Origin: Dyadobacter psychrophilus
GTDB lineage: Bacteria; Bacteroidota; Bacteroidia; Cytophagales; Spirosomataceae
Direction of reading: 5' to 3'
NCBI RefSeq assembly: GCF_900167945.1
Contig: NZ_FUZA01000001.1
Coordinates: 1,240,001-1,304,000 of the forward strand
DNA: 64,000 nucleotides
In this document: in pieces, positions 8,678 through 16,449 of the stretch
Layout of the letters: every line of letters starts with the position of its first letter
How positions within the stretch are numbered: position 1 is the stretch's first letter
Program-made: the position numbers and the translations under genes
Notes under the pieces: generated by a model
Database searches by the model: none
What the model was told of the DNA's origin: nothing
The model's input: the letters and a program-made list of their open reading frames with translations, nothing else

Positions 8678-9217
8678 ATGAAAGCGACCAAAAGTAAATT
8701 AGTTAACCAGATCACTGAAACAGATAGCGAAAAGCTGAAAGAACTTTTTGTAGACGGCCTGAAAGATATATACTGGGCAGAAAAGCACCTGGCAAAAGCA
8801 TTGACAAAAATGTCGAAAAACGCTACTTCGGAAGAACTGAAAGCCGCTTTTGAAAAACATACAGCAGAAACCGAAGAACATGCAGCCAGACTTGAAGAAG
8901 TTTTCGGATTGGTTGGTGAAAAGGCACAAGCAAAAAAATGTGCTGCTATGGAAGGCCTAATTGAAGAAGCAGAGGAAATAATCAGCAGCACTGACAAAGG
9001 AACAATGGTTCGTGACTGCGGATTGATCATGGCTGCACAGAAAGTGGAGCATTATGAGATCGCATCTTATGGAACATTAAGAAATATTGCAAGAACATTA
9101 GGTCACAGCGACGTGGCAGATTTGTTGCAGATTACACTTGATCAGGAAGGCGAAACAGACCACAAATTGACCGAACTGGCTGAAACATATGTGAACGAAG
9201 AGGCCAGCGCAGAATAA
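8678..9217 (+). CDS. DUF892 / YciE-YciF family ferritin-like protein
   Basis: This 179-residue all-helical protein begins its conserved core with LKELFVDGLKDIYWAEKHLAKAL, which is characteristic of the DUF892 (YciF) family. Glutamates and histidines at E, H and EH positions (KHTAETEEH, KVEHYEIASYGTL, LDQEGETDHKL) fit a four-helix di-iron bundle. Members are linked to general stress and envelope stress in other bacteria, but the biochemical activity is not established. It is a single gene ended by the strong hairpin at 9245-9276. The 228-bp upstream gap contains the direct repeat ATATGGGT at 8522-8529 and 8541-8548, whose role is unknown. Confidence 0.9.
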   Translation: MKATKSKLVNQITETDSEKLKELFVDGLKDIYWAEKHLAKALTKMSKNATSEELKAAFEKHTAETEEHAARLEEVFGLVGEKAQAKKCAAMEGLIEEAEEIISSTDKGTMVRDCGLIMAAQKVEHYEIASYGTLRNIARTLGHSDVADLLQITLDQEGETDHKLTELAETYVNEEASAE

Positions 9218-9244
9218 TATTACACTTCATCATCAGACTAAAAA

Positions 9245-9276
9245 AGAAAGGGTTGACCAGTTGGTCAACCCTTTCT
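9245..9276. terminator. bidirectional hairpin terminator
   Basis: AGAAAGGGTTGACCA, a 2-nt loop and TGGTCAACCCTTTCT form a perfect 15-bp stem. It sits between the convergent genes 8678-9217 (plus) and 9371-9871 (minus), 27 bp after the plus-strand stop codon. No strong T-run follows, so release may rely on the very stable stem. Confidence 0.7.
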
Positions 9277-9291
9277 CATTGTGCTTCTCTT

Positions 9292-9362
9292 CCCCCAAAC
9301 CCCTGAAGGGGCTTGTGCTTCTAAAACCTTCCCGTAAAAGTCCCCTTCAGGGGATATAGGGG
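9292..9362. repeat. inverted repeat with CCCCTGAAGGGG cores
   Basis: The left arm (9292-9314) and right arm (9338-9362) are imperfect inverted copies; their 12-bp cores are CCCCTGAAGGGG (9300-9311) and its reverse complement (9342-9353). The 10-mer TTGTGCTTCT occurs directly repeated at 9279-9288 and 9313-9322, bracketing the left arm. The element lies between a terminator and the stop codon of the minus-strand gene at 9371. It looks like a short dispersed palindromic element (REP or MITE-like). Only one copy is in this window. Confidence 0.55.
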
Positions 9363-9370
9363 AAAAAATA

Positions 9371-9871
9371 CTAAGCCAGATTCAGTTTGCCATGGTCGCC
9401 GCCTTCTGGCGTTGTGCCCGTAAGGACTGCTTTTACCATGGAGAAGAAAACCACCATTTTGGATGACGTTGCGTCCCAGTATGCAGCTTCCTCAGTCGTC
9501 ACTTTTAAAACCACCAGATTCGGATCATCTTTCCCTTCCGGAAACCACGCTTTTGACATTGGGTTCCACAATTCTTCCTTCTTGGTTTCGCTTTCCACAA
9601 TCTCCGCGTGGCCTGAAACGCTGATGTAAGTGTTATTTTTTGGCTCGGAATAAATCAATGTAACGGCTTCGCCCTGGTTGGAACTATCGCCAATTTCCGT
9701 GTTCCGGTTGGTGAAAAACCATACATTTCCTTCCTCATCAATTTCCAGCGTCGTCATAGGACGCGATTCGATCCTTCCGTTTGTGTATGTCGTGTACATA
9801 CAAAACCGGATATCCTCCGCCAGTGATTTCAATTTTTTTATTGCCTCTTTATCTTGAAGGTCCTTTTCCAT
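9371..9871 (-). CDS. pyridoxamine 5'-phosphate oxidase-like flavoprotein (general stress protein 26 type)
   Basis: This 166-residue cytoplasmic protein has the split-barrel FMN-binding fold of the PNPOx-like superfamily. Visible signatures are RFCMYTTYTNGRIESRPMTT, VWFFTNRNTE and YISVSGHAEI. It lacks the extended substrate-binding end of true PdxH, so it more likely belongs to the general stress protein 26 group that binds FMN or F420-like cofactors. The physiological substrate is unknown. It is on the same strand as, and 67 bp downstream of, a small 2TM protein gene, so the two could share a transcript. Confidence 0.88.
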   Translation of the reverse strand: MEKDLQDKEAIKKLKSLAEDIRFCMYTTYTNGRIESRPMTTLEIDEEGNVWFFTNRNTEIGDSSNQGEAVTLIYSEPKNNTYISVSGHAEIVESETKKEELWNPMSKAWFPEGKDDPNLVVLKVTTEEAAYWDATSSKMVVFFSMVKAVLTGTTPEGGDHGKLNLA

Positions 9872-9938
9872 AGTTGTTTTGTTTTTAATCTCTGATCTTA
9901 TTTACCGGAGATCGTAAAACAACTATTCCAAGGCCTGA

Positions 9939-10214
9939 TTAACTGCGCATTAATTTTTCGTATTCCCGCTCTGCCAATCCCTTTTCATCCAGATTACCGT
10001 ATGCCGTTGCGAAATGCGTTGCGAGCCCGATGCCCCATCCCACCATTGGAAATATTGGCCACGGTAAATGATCATTGCCAAAGTGCGGAAAAGCTGTCAC
10101 GGCCCACAGCAGCCACAAACCTGCATTGATAACCAGATAAGTGCTGAGATGAACTTTAAAGGAAGCTCTCTTTTTCGCTTTTCTCCAGATAAACTCATTA
10201 CGCGGCGTTTCCAT
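9939..10214 (-). CDS. 2TM domain-containing protein
   Basis: This 91-residue protein has two predicted membrane helices (about residues 24-41 and 52-70), preceded by a basic segment containing WRKAKKRASFKVHLSTYLVIN. This matches the 2TM domain family, which is found alone or attached to LytTR regulators and histidine kinases in Bacteroidota. The function is not established. It precedes the PNPOx-like gene on the same strand. Confidence 0.8.
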   Translation of the reverse strand: METPRNEFIWRKAKKRASFKVHLSTYLVINAGLWLLWAVTAFPHFGNDHLPWPIFPMVGWGIGLATHFATAYGNLDEKGLAEREYEKLMRS

Positions 10215-10376
10215 ATCTGTATCGGTTTAGAATGAAATGTTATGTTTAACCAATTGTATTTTAATTGATAAATCAAACTTACAGCGCTCTGAACCCCAGA
10301 AAAAGTGAATGCGGACAGAGTTAATAATTACCGCGACGAAAGAACAGATTAGCTGGATAAACCTGTTGTCAAATAC

Positions 10377-12695
10377 TTAAAATTCCAGGCGATAGTTGAG
10401 CACCGGGATCAAGCCCGTCTGCGTTGTGTTCCTTACCACTTTATCTGTCGGATCGTAAGTTTGCTCATAGGCATTCAAACGGTTGGTCACATTCTGGATA
10501 TCCAGTGAGATGGTCGAAGCTGTGCGCTTTTTGTTTTTAGTATAGCTTACGCGAATGTCCGACCGGAAATAATGGGGCAGTTGCTGAGAATATGCTTTGG
10601 TCCAGTCGAGTTCGGTTTTTCCCGTTTGTTTGGATTTTTCAAGATCAATAGGCGTTACGCGGTTCCCGCCGGAAGCCAGCAGCTTGATGTTTGCCGCGAA
10701 GACATTTGTTTTGTTTTTACCCACTTTCCATTCTTTTCCTGCCAAAACATTCTGAACAAACTGGCCATTAAACCGGCTGTTACGCTCAATGCCATCGCGA
10801 CCGGTGTATTTTGATTGGTATAATGATGTCGTGCTCATCAGATAAATGCCGCCGGTGAGCGATTTTTCGATGGTCAGTTCAACACCGTAGCTTCGGCCTG
10901 TTCCGTCACTCACCAGCGAATCATTCGTAAAACCGCTGATCTCATTGATTTGAGAATTGTGCAAAAGATAAGGTTTCGTAGAATTTGCTGAACCGATCGG
11001 AACATGATAATGATGTTGGTAATAAGCTTCTGTTAAGATCCGCCAACTACTGGTCGGCCTGAATTCGTAGCCAGTCACAAAATGCGCAGACTTCATGAGT
11101 TTAAGATCCTTGTTAGCAGCCGCCGTTTTTCCACTTTCCGCATTGACCTGCGCAAAATAGGTTGAGATCGACTCTGTTTTGCTGTGCAGGCCGGCACCAA
11201 AGCTGATCGTCGACTTTGGTGCCACAGCCCATTTCATCCCTAATCGCGGTTCGATAGAAAACTGGTTATTAAGTCCCAATAACATGCCGTGAACGCCCGC
11301 ATTGATCGTAACTGTCGGTGATATACGCGATTTAAGCTGACCATATGCCTGATAAAGCTGAGTAGTCCCTCTTTGATCAAGAAAAGTACGAAAAGGACCG
11401 TCTTCATTATTCCTGTCGAAAAGGTTAAAGTCCAAATGGTTGATGATGAACCCGCCGCGGAAAGTGTTGCGGGCATTAAGCTTATAATTAAATAAAGAAG
11501 AAATCCTGAGGGCCTGATTGGTAAAGCTCTGGCGATATGAAATTTGCTTTCCAATGTTGTCGGTTTCATCCATAACCTTCGTTCCCGCATAGGAAATGAT
11601 GCTTTCAACGTAAGCTTTGTTGTTGATATAACGCAGATAATTGATTCCCAGAATGCCGCGGTTTGACGTAAAAACCTCCTTTTCAGAACTCGTATTTTCC
11701 TTGGAAGTGCTGATTCCACCTATTCCCCAGACCGTCACAACCGACTTATCATCAGAGGGAACGTGGATTTTAAAAGCGCCATCCTGGAAGTCCGTAGAAG
11801 CATCACCCTGAATGTTCAGGCCCAATTTGCTAAGCACAGACAATGTTGAATAGCGATAATTGGCAAGATAAGACGCCCCGCCTTTGCCGCCAATTGGCCC
11901 CTCAGCCGCGAAATCGAGGCCAAGTACGCCAGCTTGCATGGCATATTCTCGCTTTTCATTGTTTCCATTCCTTAATTTCAAATCGAAAACCCCGGAAGTT
12001 GCGTTGCCGTATTCAGCCGGAAAGGCGCCGGTCAGGAAGTCGGAATTACCCAATACGTTGGCACTTAAAGCGCTGATCCCGCCGCCGCTGGAACCTTCCT
12101 CGCCAAAATGGTTTGGATTAGGGATTTCAACGCCTTCCATTCTCCACAACATTCCTTTTGGGCTGTTTCCACGGATAATGATCTGATTACCACCATCATC
12201 ATTGGTTGCTACGCCCGCGAAGGACAATGCCATCCGAGCCGGATCATTCACGGAAGCAGCAAAACGTTTGGTCTGATCCACTGTGAAAGAGCGTCCGCTG
12301 ACACTCACCATATCATTGAGCGGGGCGCCATTTTCCTTCTGTGCTTTAACGACCACTTCATCCAGAGACCTGAAAGATTCCGCCAGTTTAATGCTCAGTT
12401 CTACTTCCTTACCTGAGCCTACAGCTATTTCTTGCAGGAAAGCGTCATCATAGCCAAGACTCGTGATTTTGAAGGAATGACGTCCTACGGGCACGTTTTC
12501 AATGCGGAAGGCCCCTTCTTCATCCGTTGTGCCACCCATAACCGGATTCAATGTAGTGACAATCACATTCGCACCGATCACCGGTTGTCGTGATTCCGCA
12601 TCGATAACATGTCCTTTAACAAGTTGTGCAGGTTGCTGGGCATAAGCCAAGGAGAAGACCGCCAACGCGATCAGCGCAAGAATATATTTTTTCAT
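10377..12695 (-). CDS. TonB-dependent outer membrane receptor with carboxypeptidase-regulatory-like domain
   Basis: This 772-residue protein has a signal peptide ending LAYAQQ, then a beta-sandwich carboxypeptidase-regulatory-like domain (about 25-110: VKGHVIDAESRQPVIGANV). A TonB-box region (SLDEVVVKAQ), a plug domain (IIIRGNSPKGMLWRMEGVE) and a beta-barrel ending in aromatic F (LNYRLEF) follow. It would import a large substrate across the outer membrane using TonB energy. The barrel is shorter than that of SusC proteins and no SusD follows. No transporter or enzyme gene beside it points to a substrate. Confidence 0.9.
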   Translation of the reverse strand: MKKYILALIALAVFSLAYAQQPAQLVKGHVIDAESRQPVIGANVIVTTLNPVMGGTTDEEGAFRIENVPVGRHSFKITSLGYDDAFLQEIAVGSGKEVELSIKLAESFRSLDEVVVKAQKENGAPLNDMVSVSGRSFTVDQTKRFAASVNDPARMALSFAGVATNDDGGNQIIIRGNSPKGMLWRMEGVEIPNPNHFGEEGSSGGGISALSANVLGNSDFLTGAFPAEYGNATSGVFDLKLRNGNNEKREYAMQAGVLGLDFAAEGPIGGKGGASYLANYRYSTLSVLSKLGLNIQGDASTDFQDGAFKIHVPSDDKSVVTVWGIGGISTSKENTSSEKEVFTSNRGILGINYLRYINNKAYVESIISYAGTKVMDETDNIGKQISYRQSFTNQALRISSLFNYKLNARNTFRGGFIINHLDFNLFDRNNEDGPFRTFLDQRGTTQLYQAYGQLKSRISPTVTINAGVHGMLLGLNNQFSIEPRLGMKWAVAPKSTISFGAGLHSKTESISTYFAQVNAESGKTAAANKDLKLMKSAHFVTGYEFRPTSSWRILTEAYYQHHYHVPIGSANSTKPYLLHNSQINEISGFTNDSLVSDGTGRSYGVELTIEKSLTGGIYLMSTTSLYQSKYTGRDGIERNSRFNGQFVQNVLAGKEWKVGKNKTNVFAANIKLLASGGNRVTPIDLEKSKQTGKTELDWTKAYSQQLPHYFRSDIRVSYTKNKKRTASTISLDIQNVTNRLNAYEQTYDPTDKVVRNTTQTGLIPVLNYRLEF

Positions 12696-12780
12696 AGCTA
12701 ATAGTTTTCCTTTCAGACAACCTAGCTAATGCTTACCCTAAATTTTTTGGAAAAATTATTTTGTCGCTGACATTGGAATC

Positions 12781-13170
12781 TTATCTGCGCCACGCAATTA
12801 AGGCTTCATATTGTTCAAACTTCTCATCTTTCGTGACAACCGATAAATTTTCCTCAATGGATTGAGCAATAATGATTCGATCAAAAGGGTCGTGATGATG
12901 ATGTGGCAAAATTGCGTTTGCCAAAATATGGCTCGCCGTTATTGGAAGCAGTTCGAAACCGGTGTTATCAATGATTGAAAAGATTTCTTTAAGATCAGCA
13001 TTTAATTCGAGCCTCCCCAAAGCGTTTTTAATGGCTATTTCCCAAAGCGTTGCGATGCTGATATAGCAGTTATTATCAGAATCTTCCAGTAATGTTCTTG
13101 TTCTGCGCGGGAGCCTTAAATCGTCAGTGATAAACCAAATAACTGCGTGCGTGTCGAGCAGCAAATTCAT
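12781..13170 (-). CDS. PIN-domain toxin, VapC-like
   Basis: This 129-residue PIN-domain ribonuclease carries the expected acidic residues: D6 (LLLDTHAVIW), E44 (TLWEIAIK), D94/D97 (HHDPFDRIIIAQ) and D115 (TKDEKF). VapC toxins cleave RNA, often initiator tRNA or rRNA, and are held inactive by the partner antitoxin. The ATG overlaps the end of the antitoxin gene by 4 bp, the normal translational coupling. All catalytic positions appear intact, so the toxin should be functional. Its RNA target cannot be predicted. Confidence 0.9.
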   Translation of the reverse strand: MNLLLDTHAVIWFITDDLRLPRRTRTLLEDSDNNCYISIATLWEIAIKNALGRLELNADLKEIFSIIDNTGFELLPITASHILANAILPHHHHDPFDRIIIAQSIEENLSVVTKDEKFEQYEALIAWRR

Positions 13171-13376
13171 TCGGTATAGGCATTAAATCCCTCGATATCG
13201 TCATCAAAATTATCTTTCATGACAATCAGGCCTTTTGCTTTACCAGCAAGTCTTTTGCTTTTATCCGCTGAAATGGAATTGGATTTCTTTTTTAAATCAT
13301 CAATGAAATTAGCTACCTGCACCTTTTGTTGCACAGGCAAATTGGAAAGTTTAGTGTATAGTTTTAAGTCAGTCAT
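13167..13376 (-). CDS. antitoxin of the PIN-domain toxin (DUF2281-like)
   Basis: From ATG 13376 this is a 69-residue acidic/basic mixed protein (MTDLKLYTKLSNLPVQQK...). It has an N-terminal helical region typical of DUF2281-type antitoxins and a C-terminal tail (GLIVMKDNFDDDIEGFN) of the kind that threads into a PIN toxin. An in-frame TTG at 13397 is upstream, but it would lie within the -7 promoter element (13395-13402), so ATG 13376 is preferred. It is coupled to the toxin gene by a 4-bp overlap. It probably represses its own operon. Confidence 0.8.
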   Translation of the reverse strand: MTDLKLYTKLSNLPVQQKVQVANFIDDLKKKSNSISADKSKRLAGKAKGLIVMKDNFDDDIEGFNAYTE

Positions 13377-13394
13377 GGATAAATAGCGCTCTAA

Positions 13395-13402
13395 CAAATT
13401 TA
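13395..13402 (-). promoter_or_regulatory. -7 promoter element of the toxin-antitoxin operon
   Basis: The minus strand reads TAAATTTG, a perfect match to the Bacteroidota TAnnTTTG -7 element, about 19 bp upstream of the antitoxin ATG at 13376. A clear TTG at -33 is not visible. Confidence 0.5.
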
Positions 13403-13429
13403 CAAATTTTCGCTGAATGTCAGCTGAGT

Positions 13430-13447
13430 AACCTTTACTCTAAGGTT
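13430..13447. promoter_or_regulatory. candidate operator of the toxin-antitoxin operon
   Basis: AACCTT-N6-AAGGTT is an 18-bp perfect palindrome about 30 bp upstream of the -7 element of the toxin-antitoxin operon. Autoregulatory operators of such modules are usually short palindromes near the promoter. No second copy is seen, so this is tentative. Confidence 0.3.
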
Positions 13448-13506
13448 GTTCATTTGTTTAGACGGTGTTTTGGTTTTTAGGTCACGACTATAGTAATTAT
13501 TTTTTA

Positions 13507-14328
13507 CTAGAACATCGCCCGTAACGGCACGGGATCAAAAAAATGGTTTAGCGGGCCGTTGCCGTTTCCTGTTCTTGCGGTTCTACCTGCTTCGATGGCG
13601 TTGGAAATGTATTCCTTGGCAAAGATGATGGCTTCGGGCAGGGAATTGCCCTGGGCCATGAAGGTTGCTATGGCGGAGGAGAGCGTGCATCCTGTGCCAT
13701 GCAGGTTCCGGCTGGCGATGAAGGCGGATTCGAAGACAAGAACTTCCTGATCTTTTTGCGCCAGAACATCAAACAATGTCTCCGAAACCATATGCCCGCC
13801 TTTGAGCAGGACAGCACGGCAGCCTTTGGTAATCATTTCCGAAGCTGCTTCCTGCATGGTTTCCAGTGAATCTATCTCCCGGCCCAATAGTAATTTCGCT
13901 TCGTCAAGGTTAGGCGTCACGAGATCGGCAATGGGAAACAACTTTTCCCAAAAAACGCTGATAATTTCGGCTGTGGAAAGTTTTGTGCCGCTTGAAGATG
14001 CCATAACCGGGTCAATCACGACAAATCCTGGCTTGAAACGCTCGATAATGTCCGTGATAACCATTGCATTTTCAACTGTTCCAATCATCCCAATTTTAAC
14101 CGCATCAACCTTGATATCTTCCAAAACGGCCAGCAATTGCTCATTCAGAAATTCGCCGGGTACCGGGAAAATCGCCCTTACTCCGAGCGTATTTTGGGCA
14201 GTGAGTGCAGTAATTGCAGATGTGCCGTAGCCGCCTAATGCGCCAATCGTTTTCAAGTCTGCCTGAATTCCAGCGCCACCGCCGCTGTCTGATCCCGCAA
14301 TGGTAAGTATGGTTGGATATCGGTTCAT
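13507..14328 (-). CDS. thiD: bifunctional hydroxymethylpyrimidine kinase/phosphomethylpyrimidine kinase
   Basis: ThiD phosphorylates 4-amino-5-hydroxymethyl-2-methylpyrimidine twice to make the pyrimidine half of thiamine. The 273-residue protein has the ribokinase-like fold with the N-terminal signature TIAGSDSGGGAGIQADLKT and the GTAxTAQNT segment (AITALTAQNTLGV). The anion-hole/catalytic motif is HGTGCTLSSAIA, and conserved DPVMASSSG lies mid-protein. Length is normal. It stands alone rather than in a thi operon, divergent from the HAD gene at 14408 with 79 bp between. Confidence in the family is high. Confidence 0.95.
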   Translation of the reverse strand: MNRYPTILTIAGSDSGGGAGIQADLKTIGALGGYGTSAITALTAQNTLGVRAIFPVPGEFLNEQLLAVLEDIKVDAVKIGMIGTVENAMVITDIIERFKPGFVVIDPVMASSSGTKLSTAEIISVFWEKLFPIADLVTPNLDEAKLLLGREIDSLETMQEAASEMITKGCRAVLLKGGHMVSETLFDVLAQKDQEVLVFESAFIASRNLHGTGCTLSSAIATFMAQGNSLPEAIIFAKEYISNAIEAGRTARTGNGNGPLNHFFDPVPLRAMF

Positions 14329-14407
14329 GAATGGTCCGCGATTTGTAAATACTTATCGGTGAAAGTAGTAGTTTTGGGTAGACTAAAAAAAACAGACTCA
14401 CTTAATA

Positions 14408-15082
14408 ATGATTAAAGCTGCCATATTTGACATGGACGGATTGCTGATAGATTCAGAGCCAATCTGGACAGACGCTGCCCGTAAGGTGATGCAACGGGTT
14501 AATTTTACAATTTCGGACGCGCTAAAAAACCAGACGACCGGTCTTTCCATTAAACTTTTCCTTGAATATTGTCATAAAATCCAGCCCTGGAACGCTCCTA
14601 GTTTTGAAGAACTGGAGCAGCAGATCCTGGAATATGCCCATACCAACATCCTAGCTCACGCAGTGGCCATGCCCGGCGCAATTGAATTGGTCAAAAGCCT
14701 GAAAGCACAAGGCTTGAAACTGGCTGTGGCGTCGGCTTCCCATATGGATCTGATTGAAGGCGTGCTGAAAAGGCTCGAAATTATTGACTACTTTGACACC
14801 TGGCATTCGGGCGAGCTCGAAGAATTCACCAAACCACACCCGGCAGTTTACCTGACAACGGCAAAAAAATTGGGTTTACTTCCCAAAGAATGCGTTGCGT
14901 TTGAAGATTCGCACGCAGGCCTCCGATCGGCCCATGCAGCGGGAATGATCACGATTTCAGTGCCTGCAATGGAGGTTTATGAGGATGCTAAATTCGATAT
15001 GGCACACTATAAGATCAGTTCTCTTGAAAAATACATATTAAGCGAAATGTCCGGCGTGCCGCAAAGCGCGATTGAAAATTAA
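14408..15082 (+). CDS. HAD-superfamily phosphatase, HxpB (YniC)-like hexitol/sugar phosphatase
   Basis: This 224-residue haloacid-dehalogenase phosphatase has motif I DMDGLLIDSEP (nucleophile D8, acid D10) and motif II SAS (LAVASASHMD). Motif III is K (TKPHPAVYL) and motif IV is FEDSHAGLRSA. The helical cap lies between residues about 15 and 80 and contains IQPWNAPS, a segment shared with E. coli YniC/HxpB. That similarity suggests action on 2-deoxyglucose 6-phosphate or hexitol phosphates; beta-phosphoglucomutase-like activity cannot be excluded. The next gene (histidine kinase) starts 26 bp downstream on the same strand. Confidence 0.88.
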   Translation: MIKAAIFDMDGLLIDSEPIWTDAARKVMQRVNFTISDALKNQTTGLSIKLFLEYCHKIQPWNAPSFEELEQQILEYAHTNILAHAVAMPGAIELVKSLKAQGLKLAVASASHMDLIEGVLKRLEIIDYFDTWHSGELEEFTKPHPAVYLTTAKKLGLLPKECVAFEDSHAGLRSAHAAGMITISVPAMEVYEDAKFDMAHYKISSLEKYILSEMSGVPQSAIEN

Positions 15083-15108
15083 ACCCAAATCTTCTATTTC
15101 ATTTATTA

Positions 15109-16449
15109 ATGATCGGACTAAGACATTTCAGCATTGTGATCATGATCAGGATAGTAGTAATTATCCTGAGCGTCATTGCCCTGGCCTGGCTCGCTTCCAA
15201 GCACACGAACGAAGTGCTTGTATATGTGCTCGGGACTATTTTTATCTTTGTTCAGGGATCGTTATTGTATCAATATGTTACCAATGTCAACCGAAAGCTG
15301 ACCTACTTTCTCGAATCGGTGCGCTATTCGGATTTTACGATCAATTTCCGTTCAGATAATAAAATGGGGCGGACTTTTAAGGAGCTAAACCAGCAATTTA
15401 ATGAAGTGCTCCATGCTTTCCGCCAGGCCCGGGCAGAAAAAGAAGCAAATTTGCAATATCTGAATACCATTGTTCAGCATATCGGAACCGGTCTTATTAC
15501 ATTTGACAGCAATGGACAGGTTAACCTCATTAATAATGCTGCTTTGCGAATGCTCGGCATTTACAGGCTGCACCAGCTGAGCGAATTAAAAGACAAGCAC
15601 CCAAGACTTTACGAATTACTTTCAACACTCGACAGCGGCGTACGCGAACTTTACCGGACTCCTTCAGACCAGCCGCTTGCCTTGCAGGGCGCTGCCATTC
15701 AATTGAGGGGAATGTGGGTCAGGATCGTGGTTTTGCAGAATATCCAGACGGAACTTCAACAGCAGGAAGTGGAATCGTGGCAAAACCTTACGCGTGTTTT
15801 GCGGCACGAGATCATGAACTCCATGACGCCGATTGTTTCCCTTGTTGGGACAATGCGACTGATTGTAAATGAGGACATTGAAAAATCCACTAGTGACCAG
15901 GAAGCGGTTAATGACTTAAAAGAAGCATTGCATACGTTGGAAAAGCGAAGCAAAGGCATGATGCAATTCGTGAATGCTTACCGCGATTTTACGACTTTGC
16001 CAAAACCTGTTTTTGCCAACCTAAGCGTTGCAGAACTTTTACAGGAAGTGATCCAGTTACTGCAAACGGATCTCACAGGTTCGGGCGTATTGTGGAAAAT
16101 ATCTGTCAAGCCTGAAACATTAACGGTAAAAGCCGACGCCAGCCAGATCCAGCAAGTGCTTATAAATTTGGTAAAAAATGCATCCGAGGCATTCTCAAAT
16201 CAAACAAACAGGCTGATCACATTAACAGCGTATCAAACTGATAATGTAACCATTATCGATGTCGCAGACAACGGAGACGGCATTGAACCTGAGGCAATTG
16301 AAAACATTTTTATTCCCTTCTACACGACAAAGAAAACCGGATCAGGAATTGGGCTAAGCCTTTCCCGACAAATTTTGCAACAGCATAACGGTCAGTTGAA
16401 CGTTTCTTCGGAAGTAGGAAAAGGGACGGTTTTTACCCTGATTATTTAG
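15109..16449 (+). CDS. sensor histidine kinase, NtrB-like
   Basis: This 446-residue membrane kinase has two N-terminal membrane helices (about 10-28 and 33-52). A linker and a PAS-like domain follow (about 115-210, GTGLITFDSNGQVNLINNAA). The H-box is LRHEIMNSMTP with phospho-accepting H233. The ATPase domain has an N-box (NLVKNASEAF), G1 (DVADNGDGIE) and G2 (GSGIGLSLS). No regulator is adjacent, so it is an orphan here. Kinases of this build usually signal to NtrC-type regulators, and the one at 5069 also lacks a partner; pairing is inference. The stop codon overlaps the convergent permease gene by 4 bp. Confidence 0.92.
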   Translation: MIGLRHFSIVIMIRIVVIILSVIALAWLASKHTNEVLVYVLGTIFIFVQGSLLYQYVTNVNRKLTYFLESVRYSDFTINFRSDNKMGRTFKELNQQFNEVLHAFRQARAEKEANLQYLNTIVQHIGTGLITFDSNGQVNLINNAALRMLGIYRLHQLSELKDKHPRLYELLSTLDSGVRELYRTPSDQPLALQGAAIQLRGMWVRIVVLQNIQTELQQQEVESWQNLTRVLRHEIMNSMTPIVSLVGTMRLIVNEDIEKSTSDQEAVNDLKEALHTLEKRSKGMMQFVNAYRDFTTLPKPVFANLSVAELLQEVIQLLQTDLTGSGVLWKISVKPETLTVKADASQIQQVLINLVKNASEAFSNQTNRLITLTAYQTDNVTIIDVADNGDGIEPEAIENIFIPFYTTKKTGSGIGLSLSRQILQQHNGQLNVSSEVGKGTVFTLII

